From positions 62,001-126,000 of the forward strand of contig DATGJP010000072.1 in NCBI GenBank assembly GCA_035295125.1: a stretch of DNA of 64,000 bases. Reading direction: 5' to 3'. Both the position numbers and the translations under genes were made by a program. How positions within the stretch are numbered: position 1 is the first letter of the stretch; each line of letters begins with the position of its first letter. The stretch is from JAICMB01 sp035295125. GTDB taxonomy: Bacteria > Acidobacteriota > Terriglobia > Bryobacterales > Bryobacteraceae. The notes below the pieces were generated by a model. The model had not been told where the DNA came from. It saw only the letters and a list, made by a program, of their open reading frames with translations, and ran no database searches. Positions 1-10,750 of the stretch are shown in pieces.

Positions 1-78
1 TATGAGAAAGCTCTGGCGCTGACCCAACAGGAACCGGAGCGGCAGTTCCTGCAAGAGCGGATTCGGCAGCTGAAATAA
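1..78 (+). CDS. ECF sigma factor, C-terminal end only (ECF42-like)
   Basis: The first 25 codons of the window are open and end at TAA (76-78). The residues (a Y-E-K-A-L-A-L-T start, then E-P-E-R-x-F-L and a final R-I-R-Q-L-K) match the end of the helical TPR-like extension of DUF6596-type sigma factors, where a similar A-L-x-L-T-x-N-x-x-E-R-x-F-L motif closes the protein. The two following genes encode DGPF/YCII proteins. Known ECF42 sigma factors are encoded next to such proteins, so the context supports the call. The sigma domains themselves lie outside the window. Confidence 0.6.
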   Translation, partial: YEKALALTQQEPERQFLQERIRQLK

Positions 79-188
79 AAAACGGAGAGGCTGTCGATTT
101 TCGGTCTCGCGAACGACTATAGGACGAAGGAACGATGCGCTACGGTTCCTGAGTGAACAGGAAACCCCATGGAAGACGAGGAGAATTC

Positions 189-566
189 ATGCCACAGTAT
201 ATGGTTGCTGTCTACCGCCCGGACGACTACGACGCGTCCGTCGAAACCGAAGCGACTATCGAGGCGATCCACGCGCTCAACCGCGAATTGATTGCTGCCG
301 GCGCGAGGAAGTTCGCCTGCGGCCTTTCCCCGGTCGGCAACGCCAAGTCGCTACGGGCCCAGCCCGACGGCAAGGTGCTCGTAACCGACGGGCCGTACAC
401 CGAGACCAAGGAGCACATAGGCGGTTTCTGGATTCTTGAAGCCGCTGATATGGATGAGGCGCTGGCGTGGGCGCGCAAAGGCGCCGTCGCCTGCCGTGCG
501 TCAGGCGAGGTGCGCGAGATTCTTTTCCGCCCGGCTCCGGAACAGGGACCTGGCGAAAGTAAGTAA
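189..566 (+). CDS. DGPF/YCII-domain protein 1
   Basis: A 125-residue protein with a ferredoxin-like YCII/DGPF fold. The signature V-T-D-G-P-Y-T-E-T-K-E lies at about residues 65-75 and is followed by G-G-F-W-I-L-E, as in the family. A GTG at 153 would lengthen the frame, but the ATG at 189 has GAGGAGA at 178-184 with 4 bases between, so I start there. It follows the sigma-factor end by 110 bases on the same strand. DGPF proteins are the conserved partners of ECF42 sigma factors. Their biochemical role is not settled, though a part in signal input to the sigma factor is often proposed. Confidence 0.85.
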   Translation: MPQYMVAVYRPDDYDASVETEATIEAIHALNRELIAAGARKFACGLSPVGNAKSLRAQPDGKVLVTDGPYTETKEHIGGFWILEAADMDEALAWARKGAVACRASGEVREILFRPAPEQGPGESK

Positions 567-609
567 ACAACCTGGCCACGTTCCCCAATCCACTATTAGG
601 AGAAGAACA

Positions 610-1011
610 ATGAAATACATCTGTCTGGGATACTACGACAAAAGCAAATTTGACGGCATGACTGAGGCCGAGCGAAACGCCATGTTCGACTTATGCCTTG
701 AATACGACGACCATCTTCGCGCCAACGGGCAATGGGGTGGTGGCGAGGCGCTTCAGGGCCCGGAAACCGCCCTGACCCTGTATTGGAAGAACGGCAAAGT
801 CGCCACTACAGACGGTCCCTACGCGGAAACCAAGGAACAACTCGGCGGCATTATCGTCCTTGAGGCGCGGGACATGAATCATGCTGTACAACTCATCGGC
901 CAGCATCCGTCGCTGGCGTATGGCAACATTTTCGAGATTCGGCCAGCGGGAGACATGAACGAAGTTATCAAGGCAAGCGAGCAGCGACGGAGACAGGCCG
1001 CGGCACACTGA
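610..1011 (+). CDS. DGPF/YCII-domain protein 2
   Basis: A 133-residue protein with the same fold as the preceding gene. It begins M-K-Y-I-C-L-G-Y-Y-D and carries T-T-D-G-P-Y-A-E-T-K-E at about residues 66-76, then G-G-I-I-V-L-E-A-R-D. AGGAGA at 598-603 supports the ATG at 610; the open frame continues upstream through the previous gene, but in another frame. The 43-base gap to the first DGPF gene suggests one transcript with the sigma factor. The last 20 residues are basic and Ala-rich and look unstructured. Confidence 0.87.
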   Translation: MKYICLGYYDKSKFDGMTEAERNAMFDLCLEYDDHLRANGQWGGGEALQGPETALTLYWKNGKVATTDGPYAETKEQLGGIIVLEARDMNHAVQLIGQHPSLAYGNIFEIRPAGDMNEVIKASEQRRRQAAAH

Positions 1012-1155
1012 AAAAGCGGTTTTGTCACTCGCGGAATCGACTGTGCTCTGCCAGGTCCGCGAGCAGCGCGCAGGAGGCAAAGCGCGAACCGTTAAAATCC
1101 TCTTGCGTCATATCGGGCTGACTTAATGTTTTACCGCTGTGCTAGAAAAGGAAAA

Positions 1156-2049
1156 ATGCGAACTATCCTCTCCTGCTCGTTCCTGCTTTTATTCTGCTGT
1201 CCCGAATCTTTCGGTGCTGAAGCAAAGCCTTCAGAGACTACCCCTATTGCTCCGTTCCGAATTGCTGACAACCTGTACTACGTGGGAAGCCAGGACCTTG
1301 CCAGCTACCTCGTCGTCACGATGAAAGGAAATATCCTCATCAATTCAAACCTCGCGAGTTCCCCGCCGCAAATCCGGGCAAGTGTGGAGAAGCTGGGCTT
1401 CTACTGGAGTGATACCAGGATTCTGCTCAACAGCCAGGCGCACTCCGATCATGTGGGCGGGGCAGCGGAGGTGGTTCGTGAGACCCATGCACAGAACATG
1501 GTGATGGACGGCGACGTGAGTGTGGTTGAAACCGGAGCACGCACGGACTTCTTATGGCCGTCACCTAACATCCTCACATACGCTCCTGTTCATGTGGATC
1601 GAGTTCTTCATGACGGGGACACGGTAAGGCTGGGGGATGTGACTCTGACAGCCCACAAGACCCCCGGCCATACGCGCGGATGTACCACGTGGACGATGCG
1701 CTCTCACGTTCCCGGGGAACAAGCGGGAACGATGCGGAATATCGTCATCGTCGGAGGGGTGGGTTTTTGGTCGGAGTACCACTTCGTCGCCACAGCCGGC
1801 CATCCGGTAAGCTACCCGAGCATCGCTCAGGATTTCCAACACACGTTTTCAGAGTTGCTCGCTTTGCCCTGCGACGTATTTCTGGGAGCCCATGGTCAAT
1901 ACTTCGACATGCTCACCAAACTTAAGCAGTATCCGCAGGCCGGTCCCCGTGTTTTTATCGACCCCGCTGGTTATAAAGAGTTTGTCGCTGACGCTCAAGA
2001 GACTTTCAGGAAGGCGTTAAGAAGACAGGAAACGGAGGCAGCTCATTGA
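1156..2049 (+). CDS. Subclass B3 metallo-beta-lactamase with Gln in the first zinc-ligand position
   Basis: A 297-residue exported hydrolase of the metallo-beta-lactamase fold. An N-terminal signal peptide (hydrophobic core about residues 4-15) sends it to the periplasm. The B3 hallmark N-S-H-A-H-x-D-H reads here N-S-Q-A-H-S-D-H: Gln94, His96, Asp98 and His99. The other ligands are visible: His172 in G-H-T-R-G-C-T-T-W and His245 in G-A-H-G-Q-Y-F-D. The His-to-Gln change at the standard position 116 is known from GOB-type B3 enzymes. The Ser/Met position has Cys in R-G-C-T. The ATG at 1156 has AAAGG before it; an upstream ATG at 1126 would bury the signal peptide. The likely role is beta-lactam hydrolysis, but an environmental lactonase-like activity cannot be excluded. 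Confidence 0.85.
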   Translation: MRTILSCSFLLLFCCPESFGAEAKPSETTPIAPFRIADNLYYVGSQDLASYLVVTMKGNILINSNLASSPPQIRASVEKLGFYWSDTRILLNSQAHSDHVGGAAEVVRETHAQNMVMDGDVSVVETGARTDFLWPSPNILTYAPVHVDRVLHDGDTVRLGDVTLTAHKTPGHTRGCTTWTMRSHVPGEQAGTMRNIVIVGGVGFWSEYHFVATAGHPVSYPSIAQDFQHTFSELLALPCDVFLGAHGQYFDMLTKLKQYPQAGPRVFIDPAGYKEFVADAQETFRKALRRQETEAAH

Positions 2050-2650
2050 GATTCCACCCTCGGTCTGCGATTACCTCATTGCCCGCGGTTACAGCTATGC
2101 GCAAAGGTCTGACAAAACATCACTTCGAATGAATAGCGCCCAATTGTATTCGGATCAGACCGCTGAAGTCGAGTCGTGTCCGCCCCACGGTGGTACTTGG
2201 CCCGTATAACGCCCGGTATGGCCGGCGGCTGGCGGGACAGGTCGACACAACATGATATGGTTCGGCAGAATGCTCAATCTTCGCCGACAATTTACATGTG
2301 CGTTGAAACGTGGCACCCCTTCTAGCGATCTGCAAGTCAAGGAGGCGTGACCAAGAAGGCTGGTTCATTCAACCGCAGTCTCCAGACTGGCGATATTCGG
2401 GTGGTCTGTGCCATCGCTGCCGGCACGTCTACATCGCCGTAGGGCGCGCGCTGAACCGCTCTGTATGCTGGAAGCTCTTTGTCGGAGCGACAAAAAGGTC
2501 ACAAAACTGTGCGGAAACACGAGCCCGGCGAAACGGATAAACAGAAGGTGGGTTAGTCTTCATGGTGGAGATTTACATGATCCCTCACGATCGCCCCGGC
2601 ACGTTCGCGACCTCGTAGCATAGGCGATCAGTATCCAAGGTACTAAGCTG
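2050..2650. other. Intergenic region without a recognised gene
   Basis: These 601 bases follow the lactamase stop and precede the FGE gene. The open frames in it are short, overlap on both strands and have no recognisable domain or good ribosome binding site. I see no strong terminator. It may hold decayed sequence. Confidence 0.5.
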
Positions 2651-3709
2651 ATGCCTCTCATTCACGCGCCGCACAGATGGTCAAAGTTTGTAAGGAGCCT
2701 ACGGGGACCGCGACGACCTCCGAGGTTTCGATTCACAGCCTTTTGTGTTGCGCTCGGCCTCGCCTGCCTTTCGGAAAAACATCACAAGGCTGCGGCCCCG
2801 GAGTCCGCGATACTGCCGGCCCCAATAGAGCGAGTTCGCAATCTGCCCAAACGCCAACGCGACGCGGCCCTGATCCTGATACCGGCGGGTGAAACCCAGA
2901 TCGGCGACGACAGCGCACCGCCGGACGAGCGACCGGCGTTCGTTTACAGATCGAAAGCGTTCCTGATGGACCGCACTCCGGTCACTGTCCTCCAATTTCG
3001 GAATTTCGTAGAGGATACCGGCTATCTCACAGACGCGGAGCGGTTCGGCTCCGCTGGCGTGCTGGACGAAAAGCAAGGGGCCTGGATCGCAGAGCCCGGA
3101 GCGAATTGGCGCCAGCCGGGTGGAGTTCATGGGCGTCCGGCGGAAAGCACGCACCCAGTCACTCAGGTGAGCTGGATCGATGCAGACATTTTTTGCCGTT
3201 CCTACGGTGCTCGCTTGCCGATCGAGTTCGAATGGGAACGTGCTGCGCGTCTGGGCCAGACTCCGGACGGGCACGTTTTCAGGGCTGGCGATTCGGTTCG
3301 CCGCGGCGGCCACTTCGACGCAAACGTCTGGCAGGGCCTGTTCCCTCTGCTCGACACGGGCGAGGATGGCTATTCGGGAACCTCGCCTGTCGGCGCTTTT
3401 GGCGCGGCTCCGTCGGGCCTCACGGACATGGCCGGAAATGTTTGGGAGTGGACGGCTTCCTGGTACGTTCCCTACGGCGTCCCAAACCGGGCCCCGGCGG
3501 CCGGCGGTGAACGTGTTAGGCGTGGCGGGTCATTCATGTGTGATCCCTCGTTCTGCCAGGGCTTTCGGGCGACCGCGCGCGGCCATTCGACACCGGATAC
3601 GTCGCTTATCAACGTCGGCTTCAGATGCATCGCCGACCCAGATCGTCTATCGCCACTTGCGGGACGCGCGTCCGCGATTCAAAAAACAGGGATGAGGAGG
3701 CCAAAGTGA
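2651..3709 (+). CDS. Formylglycine-generating enzyme (SUMF1 family)
   Basis: A 352-residue FGE-sulfatase-domain protein with an N-terminal signal or anchor segment (about residues 27-42). FGE oxidises the cysteine of a sulfatase C-x-P-x-R motif to formylglycine with a copper cofactor. Readable family elements are L-I-P-A-G-E near residue 75, P-V-T-x-V-S-W-x-D-A in the middle, R-L-P-x-E-x-E-W-E-R-A-A-R, M-A-G-N-V-W-E-W-T, and R-R-G-G-S-F-M-C-D-P-S-F-C. The last holds the catalytic pair Cys297 and Cys302, spaced five residues as in human FGE. This marks it as a true FGE, not a catalytically different paralogue. The stop overlaps the GTG start of the sulfatase gene by four bases, so enzyme and substrate are translationally coupled. 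Confidence 0.92.
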   Translation: MPLIHAPHRWSKFVRSLRGPRRPPRFRFTAFCVALGLACLSEKHHKAAAPESAILPAPIERVRNLPKRQRDAALILIPAGETQIGDDSAPPDERPAFVYRSKAFLMDRTPVTVLQFRNFVEDTGYLTDAERFGSAGVLDEKQGAWIAEPGANWRQPGGVHGRPAESTHPVTQVSWIDADIFCRSYGARLPIEFEWERAARLGQTPDGHVFRAGDSVRRGGHFDANVWQGLFPLLDTGEDGYSGTSPVGAFGAAPSGLTDMAGNVWEWTASWYVPYGVPNRAPAAGGERVRRGGSFMCDPSFCQGFRATARGHSTPDTSLINVGFRCIADPDRLSPLAGRASAIQKTGMRRPK

Positions 3710-5229
3710 GAAAACCGCTGATAGGAATTCTGTTGTTCGGTCTGGCGATCCTCGCCGCGGCTGCGGTGCTGAGAGGGAAGCAAACGAGAGGAACCGCGGC
3801 TGCGCCCGCGGAAAGACCTCCCAACATCATCATGATTCTCGCGGATGACCTCGGATATGCGGACATCTCAGCCTACAAGATCAACCGATTCCAAACGCCC
3901 AACATCGATCGCATCGGCATGCAGGGCGTTCGTTTTACGGATGGCTACGCGTCCGCACCGGTATGCGGGCCCTCGCGGGCCGGTTTGCAGACCGGCCGAT
4001 ACCAGGAGCGGTTCGGCTTTGAGTTCAATAACGGTCCGGCGGCGCGCGACTTGAGGGAAGGTTACGGGCTCGATCTCGGCGAGATCACCCTTGCTCAACT
4101 CCTGAAGACGAAGGGTTATCACACCGGCTTGACCGGCAAATGGCACCTGGGAATGCAGGAGAAATTCTATCCCACAAATCGCGGCTACGATGAGTTCGTA
4201 GGCTTTCTTCCCGGCCAGACCAGCTACATGAATCCTCATTTGCCGGGCGTTCATGTCTCGAAGGCTGCAAGCGCTGCGAATAGCGACGCCGTCGGCAATC
4301 CGAACGACGCGGCGGCCGAGTTTCAACGCCAGCGGCTCAGCCAAATCGTCGAGGGACCGGATCAGCATGTAGTGCATAACGAGGATCAATATCTCACCGA
4401 CTATTTCGCCGATCGCGACGCCGAGTTCATTCGCAGGAGTGCGCAGACCGGTCAGCCCTATTTCCTGTATGCAGCCTTCAATGCCGTTCACGCGCCGCTG
4501 ATGGTCACGCAGAAGTACTATGATCGTTTTCCACAGATCAAAGAAGAGCAGAATCGCATCTACGCAGCGATGGTGGCGGCGCTCGACGACGGTGTGGGCA
4601 AGATATTGGACGCTGTGGAAGCATCGGGCCAAGCCGGCAATACGATTGTCATCTTTGCTTCCGACAACGGCTGTGCCGCTTACTACCCCGGTCTGTGCAG
4701 TTGCGAGCCGCTGCGCGGCGGGAAGCTGTCGCATTATGAAGGCGGCACGCGCGTTCCCTTTATGATGCGCTGGCCCGGTCATGTCAAACCCGGCCTGGTT
4801 TACCGCGAGGTTGTGTCTCTGTTGGATGTCGCTCCAACCTCGGTTGCCGTTGCGGGAGCCAAGCTGCCCGCCGATCGCATCTATGATGGCGTGGACATTA
4901 TGCCGTACCTTATCGGACGCAAGACCGGGATGCCGCATGACATGCTGGTTTGGCGCCGCCGTCCATCGGTTTCCATCCGCAAAGGGGATTGGAAACTTTG
5001 GGAGTCGGTCAACGACGCCACCGGTCAATACGGCGAGTATAAACTTCTTTTCAACTTGAAAAGCGATTTGAATGAGACAACCAACCTGGCTGCCAGCAAT
5101 CCTAAGAAGGTCCAAGAGCTCGAAGGCTTAATCCGCCAGTGGGCCAAAGACATGACCGACCCGAAATGGCCGTCCCGGCCGCCGGTGCACTACGATGTCT
5201 GTGGAACACCGTTCACTTTGCCGATCTGA
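3706..5229 (+). CDS. Type I arylsulfatase, formylglycine-dependent
   Basis: A 507-residue sulfatase of the alkaline-phosphatase superfamily that hydrolyses sulfate esters, probably of polysaccharides. It starts at GTG 3706, with GAGGAGG at 3694-3700 and five bases between. A hydrophobic signal anchor (about residues 5-22) places it in the periplasm. Metal ligands are seen in I-L-A-D-D-L-G-Y (Asp46 and Asp47), and the nucleophile site is V-C-G-P-S-R-A-G with Cys87. The T-G-R after it and the T-G-K-W-H-L-G motif are family hallmarks. S-D-N-G and the following loop complete the metal site. The Cys-type motif requires an FGE, which is encoded directly upstream. The desulfated sugar class is not visible from sequence. 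Confidence 0.93.
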   Translation: MRKPLIGILLFGLAILAAAAVLRGKQTRGTAAAPAERPPNIIMILADDLGYADISAYKINRFQTPNIDRIGMQGVRFTDGYASAPVCGPSRAGLQTGRYQERFGFEFNNGPAARDLREGYGLDLGEITLAQLLKTKGYHTGLTGKWHLGMQEKFYPTNRGYDEFVGFLPGQTSYMNPHLPGVHVSKAASAANSDAVGNPNDAAAEFQRQRLSQIVEGPDQHVVHNEDQYLTDYFADRDAEFIRRSAQTGQPYFLYAAFNAVHAPLMVTQKYYDRFPQIKEEQNRIYAAMVAALDDGVGKILDAVEASGQAGNTIVIFASDNGCAAYYPGLCSCEPLRGGKLSHYEGGTRVPFMMRWPGHVKPGLVYREVVSLLDVAPTSVAVAGAKLPADRIYDGVDIMPYLIGRKTGMPHDMLVWRRRPSVSIRKGDWKLWESVNDATGQYGEYKLLFNLKSDLNETTNLAASNPKKVQELEGLIRQWAKDMTDPKWPSRPPVHYDVCGTPFTLPI

Positions 5230-6098
5230 CTCATCGCTTGGCCGGACCCGGTTCACGTAAGGTGATCGCGAAGAGGAAGTCCGCTCCTCAATATAGAGAG
5301 TGACGCTGAGCCCCGGTGAGCCCGGATTCCACGATTGCTTATTTATAGCATCGCTGTATGAGCTTGCGGGTTTTGCCCGGGGCTTGCTTGTAGCATGCTG
5401 CTAGTCTCGCTCTTGTTCACTATCTTTGGTGTTCACTCGCGACGTTGGTGGACATGGCAGTCGGCTGCAAGACGCGCGATCAACCTCCTCGTTCCGGTTG
5501 GCGTGCTTGTCGTCTTTGCGTTGGTAGTATTCCAAACCCGCCAGTCACTTTATCATTGCAAGAAGATCGGTACGCAGAGCGTAGGCGACAAGGCATGCCT
5601 CCCTTGTCGCGGAGTGCTTCAGATCACGAGCCCTTTGCGGCGCTTCCACCATGCAGTAATAGAACGTCATCGATCTAAGCCTGACGCCTGTGTACGAGTA
5701 AGCGCGCTATCCGACTGCTTGTGCGTGGCCCCCAGTCTGCGGTCTTTCTCTGAGTGGCATCGCTCAGGCCTCTCACCGATTCATTGTCCGTGCCGGACCG
5801 GAATCGGTTCCGACGCGTACACTGCCGCAGCGCCACGAGCTCGAGTAGCTTCTCTTGACATTCTTGTCGCCCGCCGGATACCCTCTAAGAGTGAGGCGCC
5901 GGAGTTCTGAGCCTCTCACGGTCCCGGTTACCGACAAGGTGTAATTCCTTCCGAGCCTGAAGCAATCCTCAAGATTTGAATTGTGAATGGGAAGTGCGAG
6001 GCGTGTTGCGCCTTTGCATGTGAAACCTATCACCACATCATCCTGAAATTGCAAAATTCGAAACCAACCCCCATTCACACAGAAAAAAGGAAAATACA
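5230..6098. other. Long intergenic region, possibly with a membrane-protein remnant
   Basis: No complete gene is recognised in these 869 bases. A frame starting at ATG 5395 begins with two convincing hydrophobic segments separated by an Arg/Trp-rich loop (about the first 45 codons). It then runs into sequence without protein-like composition and ends at 5910. This may be the 5' part of a decayed membrane protein. Confidence 0.35.
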
Positions 6099-6452
6099 TT
6101 GAATCCTAAGAACCCCATTAACGCGATCCTTGATGAGCTCGCCTCACAGCAGAAGCGGGGCGAGAACTCCCTAATCGTCAGAATCGAGCCTGACCTCATC
6201 CAGGATGCGATGAACGCTCTTCGGGGCTACAGAAAGTTATTCGCTCCAGTCATCCCCGGTCTGACTGATACAGCGCCGATTTACGCAGCTTACGAAGAGA
6301 TGCGACAGTCCGCCGAGACCAGGCACACCATTTTACTGCTTGTCGAATGCCAGACGATCGGAGAATTCCGGGAGGCTCTCGACCGGCTGCCGATTCGAAA
6401 CTCTTCTGAGTGGCGCTCTTTTTCAATGACAGAATCCGACAGTTTCGATTAG
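6099..6452 (+). CDS. Small hypothetical protein
   Basis: A 117-residue soluble protein starting at TTG 6099, with a purine-rich AAAAAAGGAAAA block at 6083-6094 as ribosome binding site. It is predicted to be helical and rather acidic, with no signal peptide, no membrane segment and no cysteine motif (a single Cys near the C-terminus). I do not recognise the family. Codon use is close to its neighbours. It stands alone, with long gene-poor stretches on both sides. Confidence 0.5.
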   Translation: MNPKNPINAILDELASQQKRGENSLIVRIEPDLIQDAMNALRGYRKLFAPVIPGLTDTAPIYAAYEEMRQSAETRHTILLLVECQTIGEFREALDRLPIRNSSEWRSFSMTESDSFD

Positions 6453-6916
6453 CCTTCCGCGCTGCGACTACAACGGCAATCAAGAAGCTGTCGGTCACGT
6501 GGGTGCCGTAAGAGTTAAAAATACACTGTTTAAAGCTGTGCCGCAAACGAACAAATGCTGGACACACGGGCAATGGTCCATTCGCTCGCAACGCATAGCC
6601 GCAGTAGACGCGTTTTCATCTGCGAATTTCCACATCGAGCGTGTAGTCGGCGCTTCGTACGAAGCTCCCCTGAAATAGCTCTACACCGCGCGAATAATCG
6701 TTAACCACGTTTGAAGAGCGCCCGGCCGGACACTCGTCGTCGGCCGTCGAACTACCGGAAAAGCGAATTTTGAAGCACAAGGAGACGGGTGAAAATGGCT
6801 GAATGCCCGTAATGCGACCTGGACCGGGTCCCGCCCAGGTTCGCCCCCTTCCGGACAGCAAGCGCGGTCCCCACCGCAAGCATAGCGGCGGCGCAATCAT
6901 CGCCCCTGGAGCGATC
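6453..6916. other. Intergenic region downstream of two converging genes
   Basis: Nothing with a recognisable domain. On the minus strand a frame that begins inside the end of the phosphatase gene and stops at 6616 ends in a protein-like stretch (A-D-Y-T-L-D-V-E-I-R-R). It may be the remnant C-terminus of a lost gene. Confidence 0.3.
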
Positions 6917-8977
<2,061 letters not shown>

Positions 8978-9592
8978 CGTCTATCCCTTTCGCAATCTCT
9001 CGCATGCCAGGAAGCGTGATCGGGCATGAACTTCGAGATGAAGCAACATATATAGACGTGGTCGTACCCCGGCTGGTCACGAAATGAGAGCGCGATTCCG
9101 CCGAGGCGAATGGTGCTTGCAGCAATTCGGTCAGCAACTCCTTTCGACGAACCGAAAATGCCGGCCCGAATGCTCCGCGCCCTCATCGATCCCAACAGCA
9201 CGCCTCTCTACGAGCTCCAGGATTCGCCGCGCGGCTTACAGCACTCGCGCGCTACACATGGATGCTCGCCTGCGACAACGTCGACCGCATCCCGCCGCGC
9301 TCGGCTATCCCCTAAAAGCCCTCGCCAGCGACGCCGGCCTCACCGCCAACGTGCCCTCCATCGCGCACGACCGTCACCCGGTCATGGAAACGGTCCGCCG
9401 GCAAGTCGTTCTGATCACCAACCCGGCATGTCATAACAACCGAACTCGCCGTCCGCGCCACCATCCTGGCGGCCCTCTACACCCACGTCGCCGACCGCCT
9501 CAAATCCGTCCAACCCACACAAACCACAGCCACTTCCATAAACGATCCCGGTGGGGCAGACCTTCAGCCGGTCCAGGAGCTCACGAAACCCC
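8978..9592. other. Intergenic region with decayed coding-like pieces
   Basis: Several plus-strand frames between 9150 and 9580 have protein-like composition for 30-40 codons each (for example around 9430-9540) and then shift. No single intact frame or family could be named. It is probably an old, degraded gene upstream of the XRE operon. Confidence 0.3.
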
Positions 9593-9634
9593 TTGACGAA
9601 CATTGCAATCCGCAATATACTAATTTCAAATTGC
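9593..9634 (+). promoter_or_regulatory. Promoter with embedded palindromic operator for the XRE-flotillin-PspA operon
   Basis: TTGACG (9593-9598) and TATACT (9616-9621) are separated by 17 bases, close to the sigma-70 ideal. A perfect palindrome ATTGC-AATCC-GCAAT (9602-9616) fills the spacer and touches the -10. A third half-site ATTGC lies at 9630-9634, just before the XRE start codon. The predicted transcription start near 9628 leaves a leader of only about ten bases with no ribosome binding site. The layout suits autorepression by the encoded XRE protein; that step is inference. Confidence 0.6.
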
Positions 9635-9637
9635 TAT

Positions 9638-10132
9638 ATGACCCTCGGCGAAAAACTTCGATACTTACGCCTGGTCGAAGGCACGCTCCGCGGCCTCAAC
9701 CGCGAAATGACCCAGCAGGAAATCGTGCGCGCCATCAAAGCCGAGCTCAAGAAATCCATCAGCCAGTCGTATCTGTCGCAAATTGAAAACGGCTCTCGCC
9801 CGCACCTTACGAACTCCACCCGCATGTTGTTGGCGCGCTTCTTTAAGGTGCATCCGGGTTACCTGGTCGACGACCCCGAGGGCTATCATACTGAACTCAT
9901 CTCTGACTTACGGACGCTGGAAGATCAGCTCGACCTCTGGTTGATTGAGGGTGCCGAGCGCTTCCGGCGCGATCCGGAGCTCCGCCAGGCTTTGCTCGCT
10001 CTGGCGATGCACGAGGATTCGCGCGGCTGTGTCCTGTTGATGCAAGGCATTCTGGAAACACCCGGCCTGGCGAATCGCCTGGCCGAGATCTTGCGTCCTA
10101 ACGGCGCGACGGAAAGGAGCACACACGCATGA
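9638..10132 (+). CDS. XRE-family transcriptional regulator
   Basis: A 164-residue protein with an N-terminal helix-turn-helix of the Cro/CI type (about residues 3-72). T-Q-Q-E-I-V-R-A-I forms the first helix pair, S-Q-S-Y-L-S-Q-I-E-N-G-S-R the recognition helix and its turn, and L-A-R-F-F-K-V-H-P-G-Y-L the closing helix. The C-terminal 80 residues are helical and probably dimerise or sense. The frame is open further upstream, but ATG 9638 begins the typical M-T-L-G-E-K-L-R-Y-L-R. Its stop overlaps the next start (ATGA), so it is the first gene of a four-gene envelope-stress operon and probably its regulator. Confidence 0.85.
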   Translation: MTLGEKLRYLRLVEGTLRGLNREMTQQEIVRAIKAELKKSISQSYLSQIENGSRPHLTNSTRMLLARFFKVHPGYLVDDPEGYHTELISDLRTLEDQLDLWLIEGAERFRRDPELRQALLALAMHEDSRGCVLLMQGILETPGLANRLAEILRPNGATERSTHA

Positions 10133-10749
10133 CGTGGGAAGCGTTCTACGCCACTTGTTTCGTGACGGGATTGCTGTTGAGTCTGATCTCGTTTTTATCG
10201 GGTGCGGCACATCTGCACGCCGGCCACCTCCACTTCCATGGTCATTTCGGCCACGGCGGTGGACATGCCGGCGGCCATGGCGGCAACGGACGTGGTGGGG
10301 CAGTGTTCAATGTCGGCACCATCACGGCGTTCATTGCCTGGTTCGGCGGCACCGGCTATCTCTTGACCAGGTACACCAGCATCTGGACCCTGCTCGCCTT
10401 TGGTTTAGCAACAATCGCGGGCCTCGCAGGCGCGTTTCTGGTGTTCTGGTTCGTCTTCAAGGTGCTGCTTCTCAGCGATCGCGACCTCAATCCCGCCGAC
10501 TATGAAATGATCGGCGTCTACGGCAAGATCTCCGGCACCATCCGCGAAGGCGGCACCGGAGAGATCATTTTTTCGCAGGAAGGCACGCGCCGTTCGGCCC
10601 CGGCTCGCAGTGAGACCGGGCTTCCGATTCCCAAGGGCACCGAGATTATCGTCACCGAATACAAGCGCGGCATCGCGTATGTGCGCCCGTTCGATGACAT
10701 CGGACATTTAGACTCCGCTACTTCCGCTGGCGGAGAGTTGACGACCTAG
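10129..10749 (+). CDS. NfeD/YqiJ-like membrane protein, flotillin partner
   Basis: A 206-residue membrane protein. Residues about 6-23 form the first transmembrane helix. A striking His/Gly-rich loop follows (about residues 27-55, some nine His), which could bind metal. Two more helices lie at about 60-80 and 85-110. The soluble C-terminus (from about residue 120) looks like an NfeD-type OB-fold, with G-V-Y-G-K-I-S-G-T-I and a final I-I-V-T-E-Y-K-R-G-I-A-Y-V-R-P. Such proteins are encoded next to flotillins (YqiJ-YqiK, YuaF-FloT) and are thought to act with them in membrane microdomains. The start overlaps the XRE stop and has GGAAAGGAG at 10111-10119. Confidence 0.8.
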   Translation: MTWEAFYATCFVTGLLLSLISFLSGAAHLHAGHLHFHGHFGHGGGHAGGHGGNGRGGAVFNVGTITAFIAWFGGTGYLLTRYTSIWTLLAFGLATIAGLAGAFLVFWFVFKVLLLSDRDLNPADYEMIGVYGKISGTIREGGTGEIIFSQEGTRRSAPARSETGLPIPKGTEIIVTEYKRGIAYVRPFDDIGHLDSATSAGGELTT

Positions 10750-10750
10750 T

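Noticed and set aside
1088..1094. An ACCGTTA half-site like those of the three operators
   Set aside because: No TTACsGT partner lies six bases away and no matching promoter follows. A 7-base match by chance is expected in 64 kb.
3868..5115. A 415-codon open frame on the minus strand opposite the sulfatase gene
   Set aside because: It is a reverse-complement artefact of GC-rich coding DNA; it has no domain and covers a gene with catalytic motifs. Long frames opposite the flotillin, phosphatase and SBBP genes were rejected for the same reason.
9110..9596. Plus-strand open frames between the phosphatase and the XRE gene as real genes
   Set aside because: They are His/Arg/Pro-rich throughout, overlap each other and have no usable ribosome binding site. 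At best they are remnants.
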